Origin: CAJBVW01 sp964457335
GTDB taxonomy: Bacteria; Myxococcota_A; UBA796; SXON01
Length of the DNA stretch: 64,000 nucleotides
Direction: 5' to 3'
NCBI GenBank assembly: GCA_964457335.1
Contig: CAYWGD010000026.1
Span: 1 to 64,000, forward strand
The notes below the pieces were generated by a model. The model saw only the letters and a program-made list of their open reading frames with translations, was not told where the DNA came from and made no database searches. Shown in pieces: positions 26,157 to 34,570 of this stretch. A program made the translations under genes and the position numbers. Within the stretch, counting starts at the first letter, position 1; each line of letters opens with the position of its first letter.

Positions 26157-28138
26157 TGGCTCGTCTCCTCGCGCGCGCCGGCGCGGTCCCCCTCGCGCTG
26201 CTCGCCGCCTGCATCGACTACAACCCGACCGGAAAGCCGGAGGACTCGGTGCCGTGGGGCATCGACGACACGGAGCCCCCCGACAGCGGCCCGCCGGACA
26301 CGTCCGACGACACCGCGCCGCCGCCCGAGGAGTCGTGCGACGGCGTCGACAACGACGGCGACGGCGAGGTCGACGAGGGCTTCCCCGACGCGGACGCCGA
26401 CGCGGTTGCGGACTGTGTGGACACCGAGTGTGTCGTCGCGCTCGACGGGGACGAGGCGGTGTCGGACACGTACACGTGCACGAACGTCGTGGCGCCGCCC
26501 GCCGACCCCTGGAACGTGGAGCTGATGTGGGAGGCGGACCCGATGGTGACGTGCCGGTTCGCCGCGGTCGCGGACCTCGACGCCGACGGCACCGTCGAGA
26601 TCGTCTGCACCGGGGCGTACGAGGGGGACCGGGCGTGGGTGCTGGACGGGGCCACCGGCGCGATCGAGGCGCGCTGGGACGTCTTCCGCGAGGAGTCGCA
26701 CGTCGCGATCGCCGACCTGGACCGGGACGGCGACCTGGAGGTCGTCGGCTTCGACCCGGACTTCTACCCGGTGGTGGTCGACGCGGCGGGCGCGCCCGTC
26801 TGGCGCGGGGCCATGGCGCTCGCGCAGGGGACCTACTCCTCGCACCTGGAGATCCGCGATCTCGGCGCCGACGGCGAGCCGGAGGTGGTCACGCACAAGG
26901 GTGCCGTCCGCGGGACCGACGGCGCCGTGGTGGGCCGCTTCGACGCCTCGGGCGAGGCGCAGCCCCTCGAGTTCCAGATCGCGGCGGAGGACCTCGATCT
27001 CGACGGTGATCTCGAGCTCGCCTACCAGTGGTCCGCCTGGGACACGGCCAGCGGGCTCCTCTGGCAGGTGCGGCCCTCGGGGTCGGACCACGGCTTCGCG
27101 ATCCCCCTGCCCGTGCAGGCCGACGCGGACGACGAGGCCGAGCTCTTCTGGACCACGATGGACCACTTCCAGCTCGCCGAGGCGGACGGCACGGTCGTCG
27201 ACGGGCGCGCCTACTCCGGCACGGACGCCACGACGGTGTCGGTCCCGTGCGCGGGCGACATCGACGGGGACGGCGAGATGGAGGTGGTCAGCGTCGGCTC
27301 GAACGCCTTCCACGCCTGGAGCGCCCTCGGCGAGCTGGAGTGGACGGTCCCGATGCTCGACGAGACGCCGAACTGGGGCGGCTGCACCACCTTCGACTTC
27401 GATCTCGACGGCGCGAAGGAGGTCGTCGCGCTCGACCAGGACGCGGTCTACGTGCTCGACGGCCGCACCGGCGCCACGCTCGTCCGCGCGGACGACGGCT
27501 TCGACTCCGCGACCATGGGGGACCAGCCGCTCGTCGTCGACCTCGACGGGGACGGCTCGGTGGAGATCCTGGTCACGAGCCCGTCGACCCTCTACGACAC
27601 AGCGCTCCACGCCTGGCGCAACGTGAACCGCGACTGGCCGCCCGGCACGCAGATGTGGCCGTCGGCCACGTGGTCCGGCACGAGCCTGCTGCCCGACGGG
27701 CGCGTGCCGCGCACGCCGCATGCGCCGTGGCTGACCACGCAGGTCTGGCGCGGCCAGCCCGAGGCGCCGGTGTTCGGCGCGGACCTGCGGCCCGTGGTGG
27801 GGGACACCTGCGTGGCGTCCTGCGCGGACGACGGCGGCGAGGTGCGCGTGGAGGTGCGCCTGGAGAACCTCGGCCCCGACGAGGCCGAGGCGGGCGCGCC
27901 GCTCGCGGTGTACGGGCTCGACACCGGCGGCGGGCGCGTGCTCCTGTCGGTCCTGACGCTCCCCGACTGGCTCGACGACGGGCGCGCCGCGGCCTCCTGG
28001 GAGGTGGTCACGACCACGGAGCAGGCGAAGCGCGGCCTCGTCTTCGTGGCCGGGGACGACGGCACCGGCTCGTTGGTGTCCGACGACTGCGAGACGGGCA
28101 ACAACGAGCTCACGTGGGTGCTCACGGCCTGTCCGTAG
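26156..28138 (+). CDS. FG-GAP repeat lipoprotein with one Cys-Asp repeat, 660 aa
   Basis: Lipobox ALLAAC in MARLLARAGAVPLALLAACIDY. An Asp/Pro/Thr linker (DTEPPDSGPPDTSDDTAPPP) is followed by one MopE-like unit (CDGVDNDGDGEVDEGF), then FG-GAP/VCBS blades (VADLDADGTVEIVCTG, IADLDRDGDLEVVG, AGDIDGDGEMEVVS, VVDLDGDGSVEILV) making an integrin-alpha-like propeller, and a C-terminal CARDB-like beta domain (VRVEVRLENLGPDEAEAG) with paired Cys. Predicted surface adhesin-like lipoprotein. Coupled to the pilin-like gene by TGATG overlap. Confidence 0.78.
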   Translation: MARLLARAGAVPLALLAACIDYNPTGKPEDSVPWGIDDTEPPDSGPPDTSDDTAPPPEESCDGVDNDGDGEVDEGFPDADADAVADCVDTECVVALDGDEAVSDTYTCTNVVAPPADPWNVELMWEADPMVTCRFAAVADLDADGTVEIVCTGAYEGDRAWVLDGATGAIEARWDVFREESHVAIADLDRDGDLEVVGFDPDFYPVVVDAAGAPVWRGAMALAQGTYSSHLEIRDLGADGEPEVVTHKGAVRGTDGAVVGRFDASGEAQPLEFQIAAEDLDLDGDLELAYQWSAWDTASGLLWQVRPSGSDHGFAIPLPVQADADDEAELFWTTMDHFQLAEADGTVVDGRAYSGTDATTVSVPCAGDIDGDGEMEVVSVGSNAFHAWSALGELEWTVPMLDETPNWGGCTTFDFDLDGAKEVVALDQDAVYVLDGRTGATLVRADDGFDSATMGDQPLVVDLDGDGSVEILVTSPSTLYDTALHAWRNVNRDWPPGTQMWPSATWSGTSLLPDGRVPRTPHAPWLTTQVWRGQPEAPVFGADLRPVVGDTCVASCADDGGEVRVEVRLENLGPDEAEAGAPLAVYGLDTGGGRVLLSVLTLPDWLDDGRAAASWEVVTTTEQAKRGLVFVAGDDGTGSLVSDDCETGNNELTWVLTACP

Positions 28139-28241
28139 GCCTCACCGTCGGACGGGTCGAACCACCTTCGCGGAGCCGTCGGCACCCGCGCCTGCTCCAC
28201 GAGCGGGTCGCCTGATACGATGCGGCGGCTTGGAGGCGAGG

Positions 28242-29756
28242 ATGCACCTTGATGAGCGGCGGCTGCGCGGCCTGCTCCGGACGGCGATACGCGGCGACGA
28301 GGCCGAGTGGCTGAGCCTGGCGGCCTGGTGCTACGCGACCGCGTGGGTGGGCCGGATGTTCGGCCCCGTGCCGCTGCGCGTCCCGTTGCCCGAGCCGGAC
28401 CCCGACGACGAGCCGCGGGGCGAGACCGCCGTGGAGATCTTCGAGGAGCTCGTCGCGCGTCCCCTCGACACGGAGGTCGCGCGGCACGTCGCGTGTCTGC
28501 AGGTGCTCCGCGCCGTCGATGCCCAGCTCGCGCGCGTGGCGCCCGGCTACCGGCAGCGCGTGCCGTTGCCGCCCGAGGGTGGGCACTCCGGCACCGTCGA
28601 GATCCGCAAGGCGCACTGGTCCACGATGCGGGCGCTCCGGGAGGAGTACGCGCCGCGCGGCCACGGCCGCATGCGGTACGACACGCTCCCCGGGGACGTG
28701 CTCCGCCACCTCCGCTTCCACTGGGAGGAGGCGCCCGAGCGGGAGCTCGTGCTCCACGATCACGAGCGGGACGACGACGACGCGCTCCTCCGGCTCGAGC
28801 CGGTCGTCACCCAGGTGGACGCCGCGGCGTATCGCGTCGCGCTCTGCCCGCTGCTCGGGGCGGCGCCCCGCTTCGTCACCCGCCAGACCGCGTCCGACGG
28901 ACTGCACGACCACTTCCGGGCCCTCGACCACGACCCCCTGCGCCAGGGCGCGGTCGACGCGCTGCTGGCGGAGGCCGCGAAGACCGGCGTGGGGGTGGTC
29001 GTCCTGCCGGAGCTCGGCGTGCGGCCGAGCGATGGCGATCTGCGGCGGTGGCGGGGGAAGGTGCGGCTCCTGGTCGCCGGGAGCTGGCACGTCGGGGGGG
29101 ACGAGGCCCCGGCGAACCGGGCCCCGGTCGTGGGGCGCCGCATCCTGTGGCGACACGACAAGAGCGGGGAGTTCCGCCTCCAGAAGAAGTACGTCCGCCG
29201 CCCGCTCTTTCCCGACGCCCCCGACGTGTCGCTGCTCGACGAGGAGGTGGAGGAGCGCATCCGCCGCGGGCGGCAGCTCCGCACGCTCGACTCCGCGGTG
29301 TGGGGCCGTTTCGGGATCGCGATCTGCGCCGACGTGCTCTCGCCGAACGGCGCACGCGCGTGCCTGCACGACGCGCAACGCAGGGTGGACACGCTGTTCG
29401 TGCCGTCGCTGTCCCCCGACACGGACGGCTTCGTGAGCTTCGCCCAGGAAGCGGCCGGCGTGGGGCTCTCGCTCCTCTACGTCAACAACGGCGTGGTGCT
29501 CGAAGGCGCCGCCGCGCCCGTCGTGCTCGCGTTTGCCTCGTTGGCGTTCGGCGACAGCGCCGACCCGCCGCTCGTCCGGTGGTCGGCGGTGGGGGGAGCG
29601 CCTCGGGACCACGTGGAGGCCTGGAACTGGAAGGCGAAGGTGTGGGAGCGGATCGACCGGTCGGAGGCCTATCGACTGGACCCGTCGCTCGGGCTCGTGG
29701 TGGACCTCACACCCATCCGCCGAAAGCGCTTGCCTTCAGAAGCGAAGGGAAGATAA
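28242..29756 (+). CDS. Nitrilase-superfamily (carbon-nitrogen hydrolase) protein with unknown N-terminal domain, 504 aa
   Basis: ATG at 28242 has GGAGG five bases upstream. Residues ~225-495 are a nitrilase fold with a full catalytic triad: Glu257 in VVVLPELGV, Lys315/316 in FRLQKKY, and Cys362 in FGIAICADVL, followed by VPSLSPDTDGFVSFAQ and LLYVNNG. The first ~215 residues (WYATAW-like helix, a KAHWSTMRALREEY segment, an Asp-rich loop at 174-180) match no family I know; there is no reverse-transcriptase YxDD box. No signal peptide, so cytoplasmic. It leads a four-gene unit with a winged-helix protein, a soluble histidine kinase and a receiver. Nitrilases cleave or form C-N bonds; the substrate here is unknown. 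Confidence 0.75.
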   Translation: MHLDERRLRGLLRTAIRGDEAEWLSLAAWCYATAWVGRMFGPVPLRVPLPEPDPDDEPRGETAVEIFEELVARPLDTEVARHVACLQVLRAVDAQLARVAPGYRQRVPLPPEGGHSGTVEIRKAHWSTMRALREEYAPRGHGRMRYDTLPGDVLRHLRFHWEEAPERELVLHDHERDDDDALLRLEPVVTQVDAAAYRVALCPLLGAAPRFVTRQTASDGLHDHFRALDHDPLRQGAVDALLAEAAKTGVGVVVLPELGVRPSDGDLRRWRGKVRLLVAGSWHVGGDEAPANRAPVVGRRILWRHDKSGEFRLQKKYVRRPLFPDAPDVSLLDEEVEERIRRGRQLRTLDSAVWGRFGIAICADVLSPNGARACLHDAQRRVDTLFVPSLSPDTDGFVSFAQEAAGVGLSLLYVNNGVVLEGAAAPVVLAFASLAFGDSADPPLVRWSAVGGAPRDHVEAWNWKAKVWERIDRSEAYRLDPSLGLVVDLTPIRRKRLPSEAKGR

Positions 29757-29779
29757 ATATCTCGACCGACGGAGGAGAC

Positions 29780-30748
29780 ATGTCCGCATCGAGAAAGCCA
29801 AAGATAGCAGGCGAGGCAGGGAACCAGCCGTCTCGCGCGCCGTCGAGCAATCTCGCGGTCCTTACACGGCAGCTTCACGAAGCGCTCCCGGGCACCGGCC
29901 ACGAGGCTGGGCTGGACGGGTGGCGACGGTACCGGGACGCGCTCGTCGCCGAGGTGACGCGCGCCGTGGCGCTCGGCAAGCTGGACGTCCCGGCCGAGCA
30001 GCACCGGCGCATGAGCGTGTTCCTGGAGTACGTCGAGGACCACCTGGACGGGGAGGGCGACGCGCGCGCGGCGGCGGTGGCCCTGCGGGAGCTGATCGTC
30101 ATCCTGGAGGTGCAGGCGCACACGCTCGAGATCCCTCGGATGGAGCAGATGCTGGAGCACCCCACCGCCTTGCAGCGCCGCGTGCTCGCCGCGTTGTGCA
30201 AGGCCGACGCGCCGCTCGACGCGACACGGGTCTGCGCCCGCCTTCCGCCCGTCGACGCGCCCGCCACCCGAGCGGCGGGGCGTCCCCAGCGAGAGGAGGG
30301 GCCGACGCGGGAGCGCGTGTACCAGGTGCTCGAGGACCTGCGGAAGCTGGGCCTCGTCGTCCGGAGTGACTTCCCGGGCCCGAACGGCCGCCTCACGGCG
30401 CACTACCGGCTCTGGGGCACCGGGCGGGAGCTCTGCGAGCGGGTGGGGATCACCCCCGAAGTAGCTCAATCGGACGAGCGGGGCCCCGTCGGCCTCGTGA
30501 TCCAGCTGGCGCCCGCCGAGCTCACGGCCTTGGCGCTCGACCCAGCGACGCCCGGGCGTGACCTCCTGGTGAAACAGGTCCTCTCCATCCTGCGGGTCGA
30601 GACCGCCCTGCGCGTCGCCTTCCGCGTCTGCGTCGCGCAATTCGACGCGGGGGAGCTTCGCGCGGTGGACGGCCTCGGGCGGCAGGTCGAGGCGCACGTG
30701 CGGCGGTTGGCAACGCCACCCCTCCAAGAACCCTCGCGGGGTGCGTGA
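29780..30748 (+). CDS. Winged-helix DNA-binding-like protein, unknown family, 322 aa
   Basis: ATG preceded by GGAGGAG. Residues ~25-135 are helical with no family I recognise. Residues ~145-220 look like a winged helix: LQRRVLAALCKADAPLDATRV, then RERVYQVLEDLRKLGLVVRS, then a hairpin HYRLWGTG, similar to MarR/ArsR/PadR-type modules. Residues ~235-315 form a second alpha/beta segment (VGLVIQLAPAELTALAL, ILRVETALRVAFRVCV). It is directly joined to the histidine kinase gene (stop TGA at 30746-30748, next start GTG at 30749), so probably translationally coupled. It could be the transcriptional output of the kinase or an adaptor for it; no phospho-acceptor domain is present. Confidence 0.6.
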   Translation: MSASRKPKIAGEAGNQPSRAPSSNLAVLTRQLHEALPGTGHEAGLDGWRRYRDALVAEVTRAVALGKLDVPAEQHRRMSVFLEYVEDHLDGEGDARAAAVALRELIVILEVQAHTLEIPRMEQMLEHPTALQRRVLAALCKADAPLDATRVCARLPPVDAPATRAAGRPQREEGPTRERVYQVLEDLRKLGLVVRSDFPGPNGRLTAHYRLWGTGRELCERVGITPEVAQSDERGPVGLVIQLAPAELTALALDPATPGRDLLVKQVLSILRVETALRVAFRVCVAQFDAGELRAVDGLGRQVEAHVRRLATPPLQEPSRGA

Positions 30749-32740
30749 GTGCCCTTCTCAGGGGTCAGCGCCGCGCTCCTGAAATATTTCGACTCGGAGC
30801 GCCCCGACACGCAGAAGCTCGTCGACACGCTCGCCGAGGGGTTCACCGGCTCTTCCGTCTCGCTCTTCTGGAGCCTGCATGGGGTGTTGTACCTGTCCGC
30901 GACGACGGACCCCGAGCTGCGTGCCAAGGCGGAGCGCGAAGACGTTTGTAACGAGCCGGGGGACGGGCTCACCGGGCAGGTGATGGCCACCGGCCGCGCG
31001 CTGCGGTTCGTCAACGCGAACGATCCGCTCGAGGTCGGCCCCGTCGCGCCCGACCGCGCGGGGCCGCTCCACCCCGAGGCGACCGGCCTGGACGGCCGGG
31101 TGCAACGGTCCCTGCTCGTGCCCGTCCGGCACACCGAGCAGACCCGAGGGGTGCTCCGGCTCTCGCGGAACGCGCCCCACGAACCCTACTCCGCGTCCGA
31201 CGAGCGCGTGCTCCAGCGCTTCGCCGACCTCCTGGGCCGCGTGATGGGCGACTTCTGGGAGCTGCAGGTGCTGAGGACGATCTGGCGCGCGCCCAGCTTC
31301 TCCGCGATGGTGTCCCACGAGGGAGAGGGCCCGAAGGGCGCCTCGCGCATCGTCGCCGTCAGCCCCGGGGCCCACGCGCTGATCGGGTACACCGAGGAGC
31401 AGCTCGGCGGCTCGCCGCCCTCGAGGCTCTACGCCGATCGGGACGCCGCCCGGCAGACGATCGGGTTGGCCCGGGCCAGCGGCGCCCCCGTCCGGCTCGT
31501 CGCGCGGCGGGAGGACCAGCGGCTCCTCCCGGTGACGATCCACTACCAGGACGTGGTGAACAGCCTGGTCGTGCCGCCCCAGCGACACACCATCGGCATC
31601 GCGTACGACGACACGGCGCGGACGCAGGCCGAGGCGGTGAACGAGCGCTTCGAGGAGGTCCTGGATGAACTCGACATGGTGTACTTCCGATGGGAGGTCA
31701 GCGGCCGTGCGCTCCATCCTTCACGGACGGAGCGGCGGCTGACGGGATTCCGCCCGGAGGAGCTGCGGGACGTCACCCGCCTGTGGCCGAGCCGCCAGGC
31801 TCGCGAAGCGCTCGTCCGGGCGCTGAGGGCGGCTCCCGATCGGAAGGTCCGCGACCAGGTCGTCCAGCTCAGGCACAAGGACGGCCATCCGCTCATCGTG
31901 TCCGCGGACGTGCGCCTCGTCGTGGACCCCGAGACCGGCCGGGAGGTGCTCGAGGGGGTGTACCGCGACATCTCGGACCGCATCGCCCTCCAGCGCTCGC
32001 TCGACGCGCCGACGGACCGCCAGCTCCCTGACGCCGAGCTGCACGAGCGCCTGCTCCATCACCAGGAGGCGCAGAACGCCTTCGTCGCGTCCGTGGGGCA
32101 CCAGCTGAAGGCGCCCCTCGCGAACGTGCTGGACGGCCTCCGCAACGCCCAGGAGGGGCGGATCCCCGGCGAGTTCCTGATGGAGCGGCTCGGCCGGCTC
32201 GCGGCGCAGGTCCAGCGCTGCCTCGACATCGTGCTCGGGCTGTCCATGCTCCACCAGGTGCTGCGCGGGAGCCCGGCCCGGCGCCGATCCGTGACCCTGG
32301 CCCGGCTCTGCCGCCAGCTGGCGGACGACTTCAACCCCACCCTCCGGAACGCGCGCCTCCGCCTCGACGTGGAGGTCGGGCCCCAGGTCGTCGTGCAGGC
32401 CGACCCGGACCTGCTGCGTCAGATCCTGTACAACCTCCTCGACAACGCCGTGAAGTACTCCGATACGGGCACGACGATCCGCGTTCGCGCCAACGTGACT
32501 CCCCCCTGGGTCGACGTCATGAACCGGGGGCTCCCCATCGAGGGGAGCGAGCGGGAGCGCGTGTTCGAGCGGGGCTACCGGCTGGTGCAGGCCCGGGCGG
32601 TGCAGGCGCAGGGAACGGGGCTGGGCCTGTGGCTCGCGCGCGAGTTGTGCCGCGCGATGGGAGCGAGCGTCTCGTTCCTGGAGGAGTGGGAGGGCAGCGA
32701 TCGGTGGAACGTGTTCCGAGTGACGTTCGAGCGGAGGTGA
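30749..32740 (+). CDS. Soluble sensor histidine kinase, GAF-PAS-PAS-HisKA-HATPase, 663 aa
   Basis: No membrane segment. Residues ~20-170 resemble a GAF domain (GDGLTGQVMATGRALRFVNA, SLLVPVRHTEQTRGVLRLS). Two PAS-like regions follow (~195-290 and ~300-415, the latter ending in GVYRDISDR). The DHp H box is SVGHQLKAPLANVL with His451. The ATPase has the N box LLDNAVKYS (Asn566) and G box GTGLGLWLA (~622-630). It would sense a cytosolic ligand or redox/light signal and phosphorylate the receiver encoded three bases downstream. The ligand cannot be read from the sequence. Confidence 0.82.
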   Translation: MPFSGVSAALLKYFDSERPDTQKLVDTLAEGFTGSSVSLFWSLHGVLYLSATTDPELRAKAEREDVCNEPGDGLTGQVMATGRALRFVNANDPLEVGPVAPDRAGPLHPEATGLDGRVQRSLLVPVRHTEQTRGVLRLSRNAPHEPYSASDERVLQRFADLLGRVMGDFWELQVLRTIWRAPSFSAMVSHEGEGPKGASRIVAVSPGAHALIGYTEEQLGGSPPSRLYADRDAARQTIGLARASGAPVRLVARREDQRLLPVTIHYQDVVNSLVVPPQRHTIGIAYDDTARTQAEAVNERFEEVLDELDMVYFRWEVSGRALHPSRTERRLTGFRPEELRDVTRLWPSRQAREALVRALRAAPDRKVRDQVVQLRHKDGHPLIVSADVRLVVDPETGREVLEGVYRDISDRIALQRSLDAPTDRQLPDAELHERLLHHQEAQNAFVASVGHQLKAPLANVLDGLRNAQEGRIPGEFLMERLGRLAAQVQRCLDIVLGLSMLHQVLRGSPARRRSVTLARLCRQLADDFNPTLRNARLRLDVEVGPQVVVQADPDLLRQILYNLLDNAVKYSDTGTTIRVRANVTPPWVDVMNRGLPIEGSERERVFERGYRLVQARAVQAQGTGLGLWLARELCRAMGASVSFLEEWEGSDRWNVFRVTFERR

Positions 32741-32742
32741 GC

Positions 32743-33177
32743 ATGCGCGTCCTGCTGGTCGACGACGAGGCGTACGACATGGAGTGGATCGCGGACCTGG
32801 TCAGCAGATCCGGGCACCAACTGGTCGTGGCGACGAACCGGGCCGACGGCGAACGTCGTCTCCGCGAGCACGCCCGCGGGGAGCGCTTCGGTCTCGCGAT
32901 CATCGACGTGATGATGGCGACCCACGGGCTGTCCGAGCTGCGCGAGTGGAACGCGCAGGTCGCGGCCAACTCGATGCGGTCGGGGCTCGACCTCATCGCG
33001 TTCGCCCGTCGCGAGCTGGGCATCCCCGCGAGGGACCTGCCGATCTTCTGCTACACCGCCCGCGACGACGTCGAGGACGAGGCCGTCGCCCTCGGCTCCG
33101 AGTACTTCGCCCGGGACGGCTCCCCGGCGTTCCGGGACCGGCTGAAGCAGTTCCTGGGCCTCGAGAAGACCCCGTAG
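32743..33177 (+). CDS. Stand-alone receiver domain with insertion and Lys-to-Arg change, 144 aa
   Basis: Short receiver: acidic pair in LLVDDEA (Asp7, Asp8), phospho-acceptor Asp55 in LAIIDVMM, Thr105 in IFCYTARD. Between Asp55 and the following GLDLIAFARREL helix lie about 20 extra residues compared with a canonical receiver. The conserved Lys after beta-5 (xKP) is absent; YFARDGS puts Arg124 there. No output domain. Start is two bases after the kinase stop. Its 3' end is only 8 bases from the convergent gene at 33186. Confidence 0.75.
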   Translation: MRVLLVDDEAYDMEWIADLVSRSGHQLVVATNRADGERRLREHARGERFGLAIIDVMMATHGLSELREWNAQVAANSMRSGLDLIAFARRELGIPARDLPIFCYTARDDVEDEAVALGSEYFARDGSPAFRDRLKQFLGLEKTP

Positions 33178-33185
33178 CGCCCCGA

Positions 33186-33839
33186 TCAGAGATCGCCGCA
33201 CCCCGCCGCCCCGTCCACCCGCCACATCGCGAAGGTGCTCCGCGACGGGTCGGGGCGCGTGTCGGGGGTGAAGTCGAAGAGGGGATGGCTCGCGCCGAGC
33301 GTGGCCTGACGCTGCTCGAGGAGGACCACGCGCCCCTCGACGCGGTCGGGGCCGACGAGCGCGCCCTCCAGCCGGCTGTGCCCGCGCTGGGCGACCCACA
33401 CCTCGGCCGCGCCGAAGCCGGGCACCACCACGCGCACGGTCGCGCCGGGCTTCCCGTCGCGGTCGGCGTCGACGACGTGGGGCTCGTCGGCGCGGGCGGG
33501 GAGATCGCCGCGGGCGGGGTCGTAGCCGACCACCTGCACGCCGGTGTCGGCCCGCCACGTCCAGGTGTCGCCCGCGCGCGTGAGCTCCACCGGGTAGGTG
33601 CGGTCGGGGAGCGCCGCGCGCCAGCCGTCCGGGAGCGTCGTGCGCGCGAGCTTCGTGCCGCCCTCGAGCACGGTGTTGCACACGGTCTGGCGCTGAACCC
33701 AGCCGTCGCCGTCCCGGGTGACGCGCACGAGCAGGGTGCTCCGCGACGCGCTCCGCGTCTCGCCGAACAGGGGCGCCCGGGTGATCGCCGCCACGACCAC
33801 CTCCAGGGCCCAGGTGCCGCCGAGGTCCACCACGTCCAT
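33186..33839 (-). CDS. Unknown protein, third gene of the carotenoid-linked minus operon, 217 aa
   Basis: ATG overlaps the acyltransferase stop (TGATG). All-beta character with LGGTWALEVVVAAI, STLLVRVTRDGDGWVQRQ, VELTRAGDTWTWRADTG, TVRVVVPGFGAAEVWVAQRG and RVVLLEQRQATLG. The start (short Gly-Thr-Trp strand, no signal peptide) is somewhat like lipocalin-type cup folds, but I do not assign a family. Operon position after glycosyl- and acyltransferase suggests a role in handling or finishing a modified carotenoid. It may instead be an unrelated passenger. Confidence 0.6.
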   Translation of the reverse strand: MDVVDLGGTWALEVVVAAITRAPLFGETRSASRSTLLVRVTRDGDGWVQRQTVCNTVLEGGTKLARTTLPDGWRAALPDRTYPVELTRAGDTWTWRADTGVQVVGYDPARGDLPARADEPHVVDADRDGKPGATVRVVVPGFGAAEVWVAQRGHSRLEGALVGPDRVEGRVVLLEQRQATLGASHPLFDFTPDTRPDPSRSTFAMWRVDGAAGCGDL

Positions 33840-34570
33840 CACGCGCTCCGGCTGAAGAGGGAGAGGAGCCGCGCGCCGAGGCCGCGGTCGGTCCGCGACG
33901 AGGCGGAGGCGACGATGGGGAAGAAGCCTGCCGAAGCGGGGGGGGGCGTTGCGGGGGGGCTCGGCCCCCCCGCCCCAGGATCCAGGAACCGATCCACCAC
34001 CTCCAGGCCCGCGACGAGCGCTTCTTCGAGCCGATCGGCGGGGACCGGCGAGCCGAGGTGCACGAGCGCGGCGGGTCGGTCGCCCTCCCGGAAGGTGTAG
34101 GTGAGCGCCACCGGGACGATGGGGGCGCCGCTCGCGCGGGCGACGAGCCCGACGCCGGGCCGGATGCCGAGCGGCCGGAGCCACGGCGGCCGCTGTCGGC
34201 CCTGCGGGAAGATCCAGACCGCGCGGCCCGGCCGGTCGAGCACCGCCGCCGCGGCCCGGAGCCCCGCCCGCGCCGCGAGCCCGCCCCGGTCGAGCGCGAG
34301 GGCGCCGACGGAGCGCAGCCAGGGGAGGCGCCGGAGCGTGGAGGCCTCGACGAGCACGTGGCCCTCGGCGCCCAGGGCCTCGTCCACGAGCAGCATGACG
34401 AGGCCGTCCCACCACGCGACGTGCGTGGCCGCGAAGACGACGGGGCCCTCGGCCAGCCGCGCCCGCGTCTCGGCGAGCCCCGCGACGTACACGCCGTCGA
34501 GGCCCCGGCGCACGCGCCACCGGGTGTACAGGCGCCAGGCGGCGACCGCGAGCGGGCTCCGGGCGCTCAC
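33839..34570 (-). CDS. PlsC-type 1-acyl acyltransferase, probable carotenoid-glycoside acyltransferase, 243 aa
   Basis: GTG start at 34570 inside the GT2 stop (GTGA). Acyltransferase motifs: HVAWWD (His50, Asp55; HX4D catalytic dyad), FPQGRQ (121-126; FPEG-type binding block) and PIVPVALTYTF. The family acylates glycerol phosphates or, in carotenoid loci, sugar hydroxyls. The coupling to a CrtQ-like GT2 next to crt genes favours the latter. The last ~50 residues (from about DPGAG) run through a GC hairpin element and are low-complexity Pro/Ala, probably an extension gained from the repeat. Confidence 0.75.
   Translation of the reverse strand: MSARSPLAVAAWRLYTRWRVRRGLDGVYVAGLAETRARLAEGPVVFAATHVAWWDGLVMLLVDEALGAEGHVLVEASTLRRLPWLRSVGALALDRGGLAARAGLRAAAAVLDRPGRAVWIFPQGRQRPPWLRPLGIRPGVGLVARASGAPIVPVALTYTFREGDRPAALVHLGSPVPADRLEEALVAGLEVVDRFLDPGAGGPSPPATPPPASAGFFPIVASASSRTDRGLGARLLSLFSRSA
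33941..33977 (-). repeat. Dispersed GC hairpin, copy B (inside acyltransferase 3' coding end)
   Basis: GCGGGGGGGC (33951-33960), loop TCG, GCCCCCCCGC (33964-33973): perfect 10-bp stem. It is preceded by GGGGGGCGTT and followed by CCCA, the same flanks as copy A at 51620-51659. Same orientation relative to the gene it ends. Confidence 0.8.

Noticed and set aside
28242..29756. Reverse transcriptase-nitrilase (DRT type 1) defence protein.
   Set aside because: The N-terminal ~215 residues are too short for a reverse transcriptase and have no YxDD box; HDHERDDDD is not that motif.
33186..33839. Calling the third gene of the minus operon a lipocalin.
   Set aside because: Only a weak beta-strand pattern at the start; no conserved lipocalin motif could be verified.
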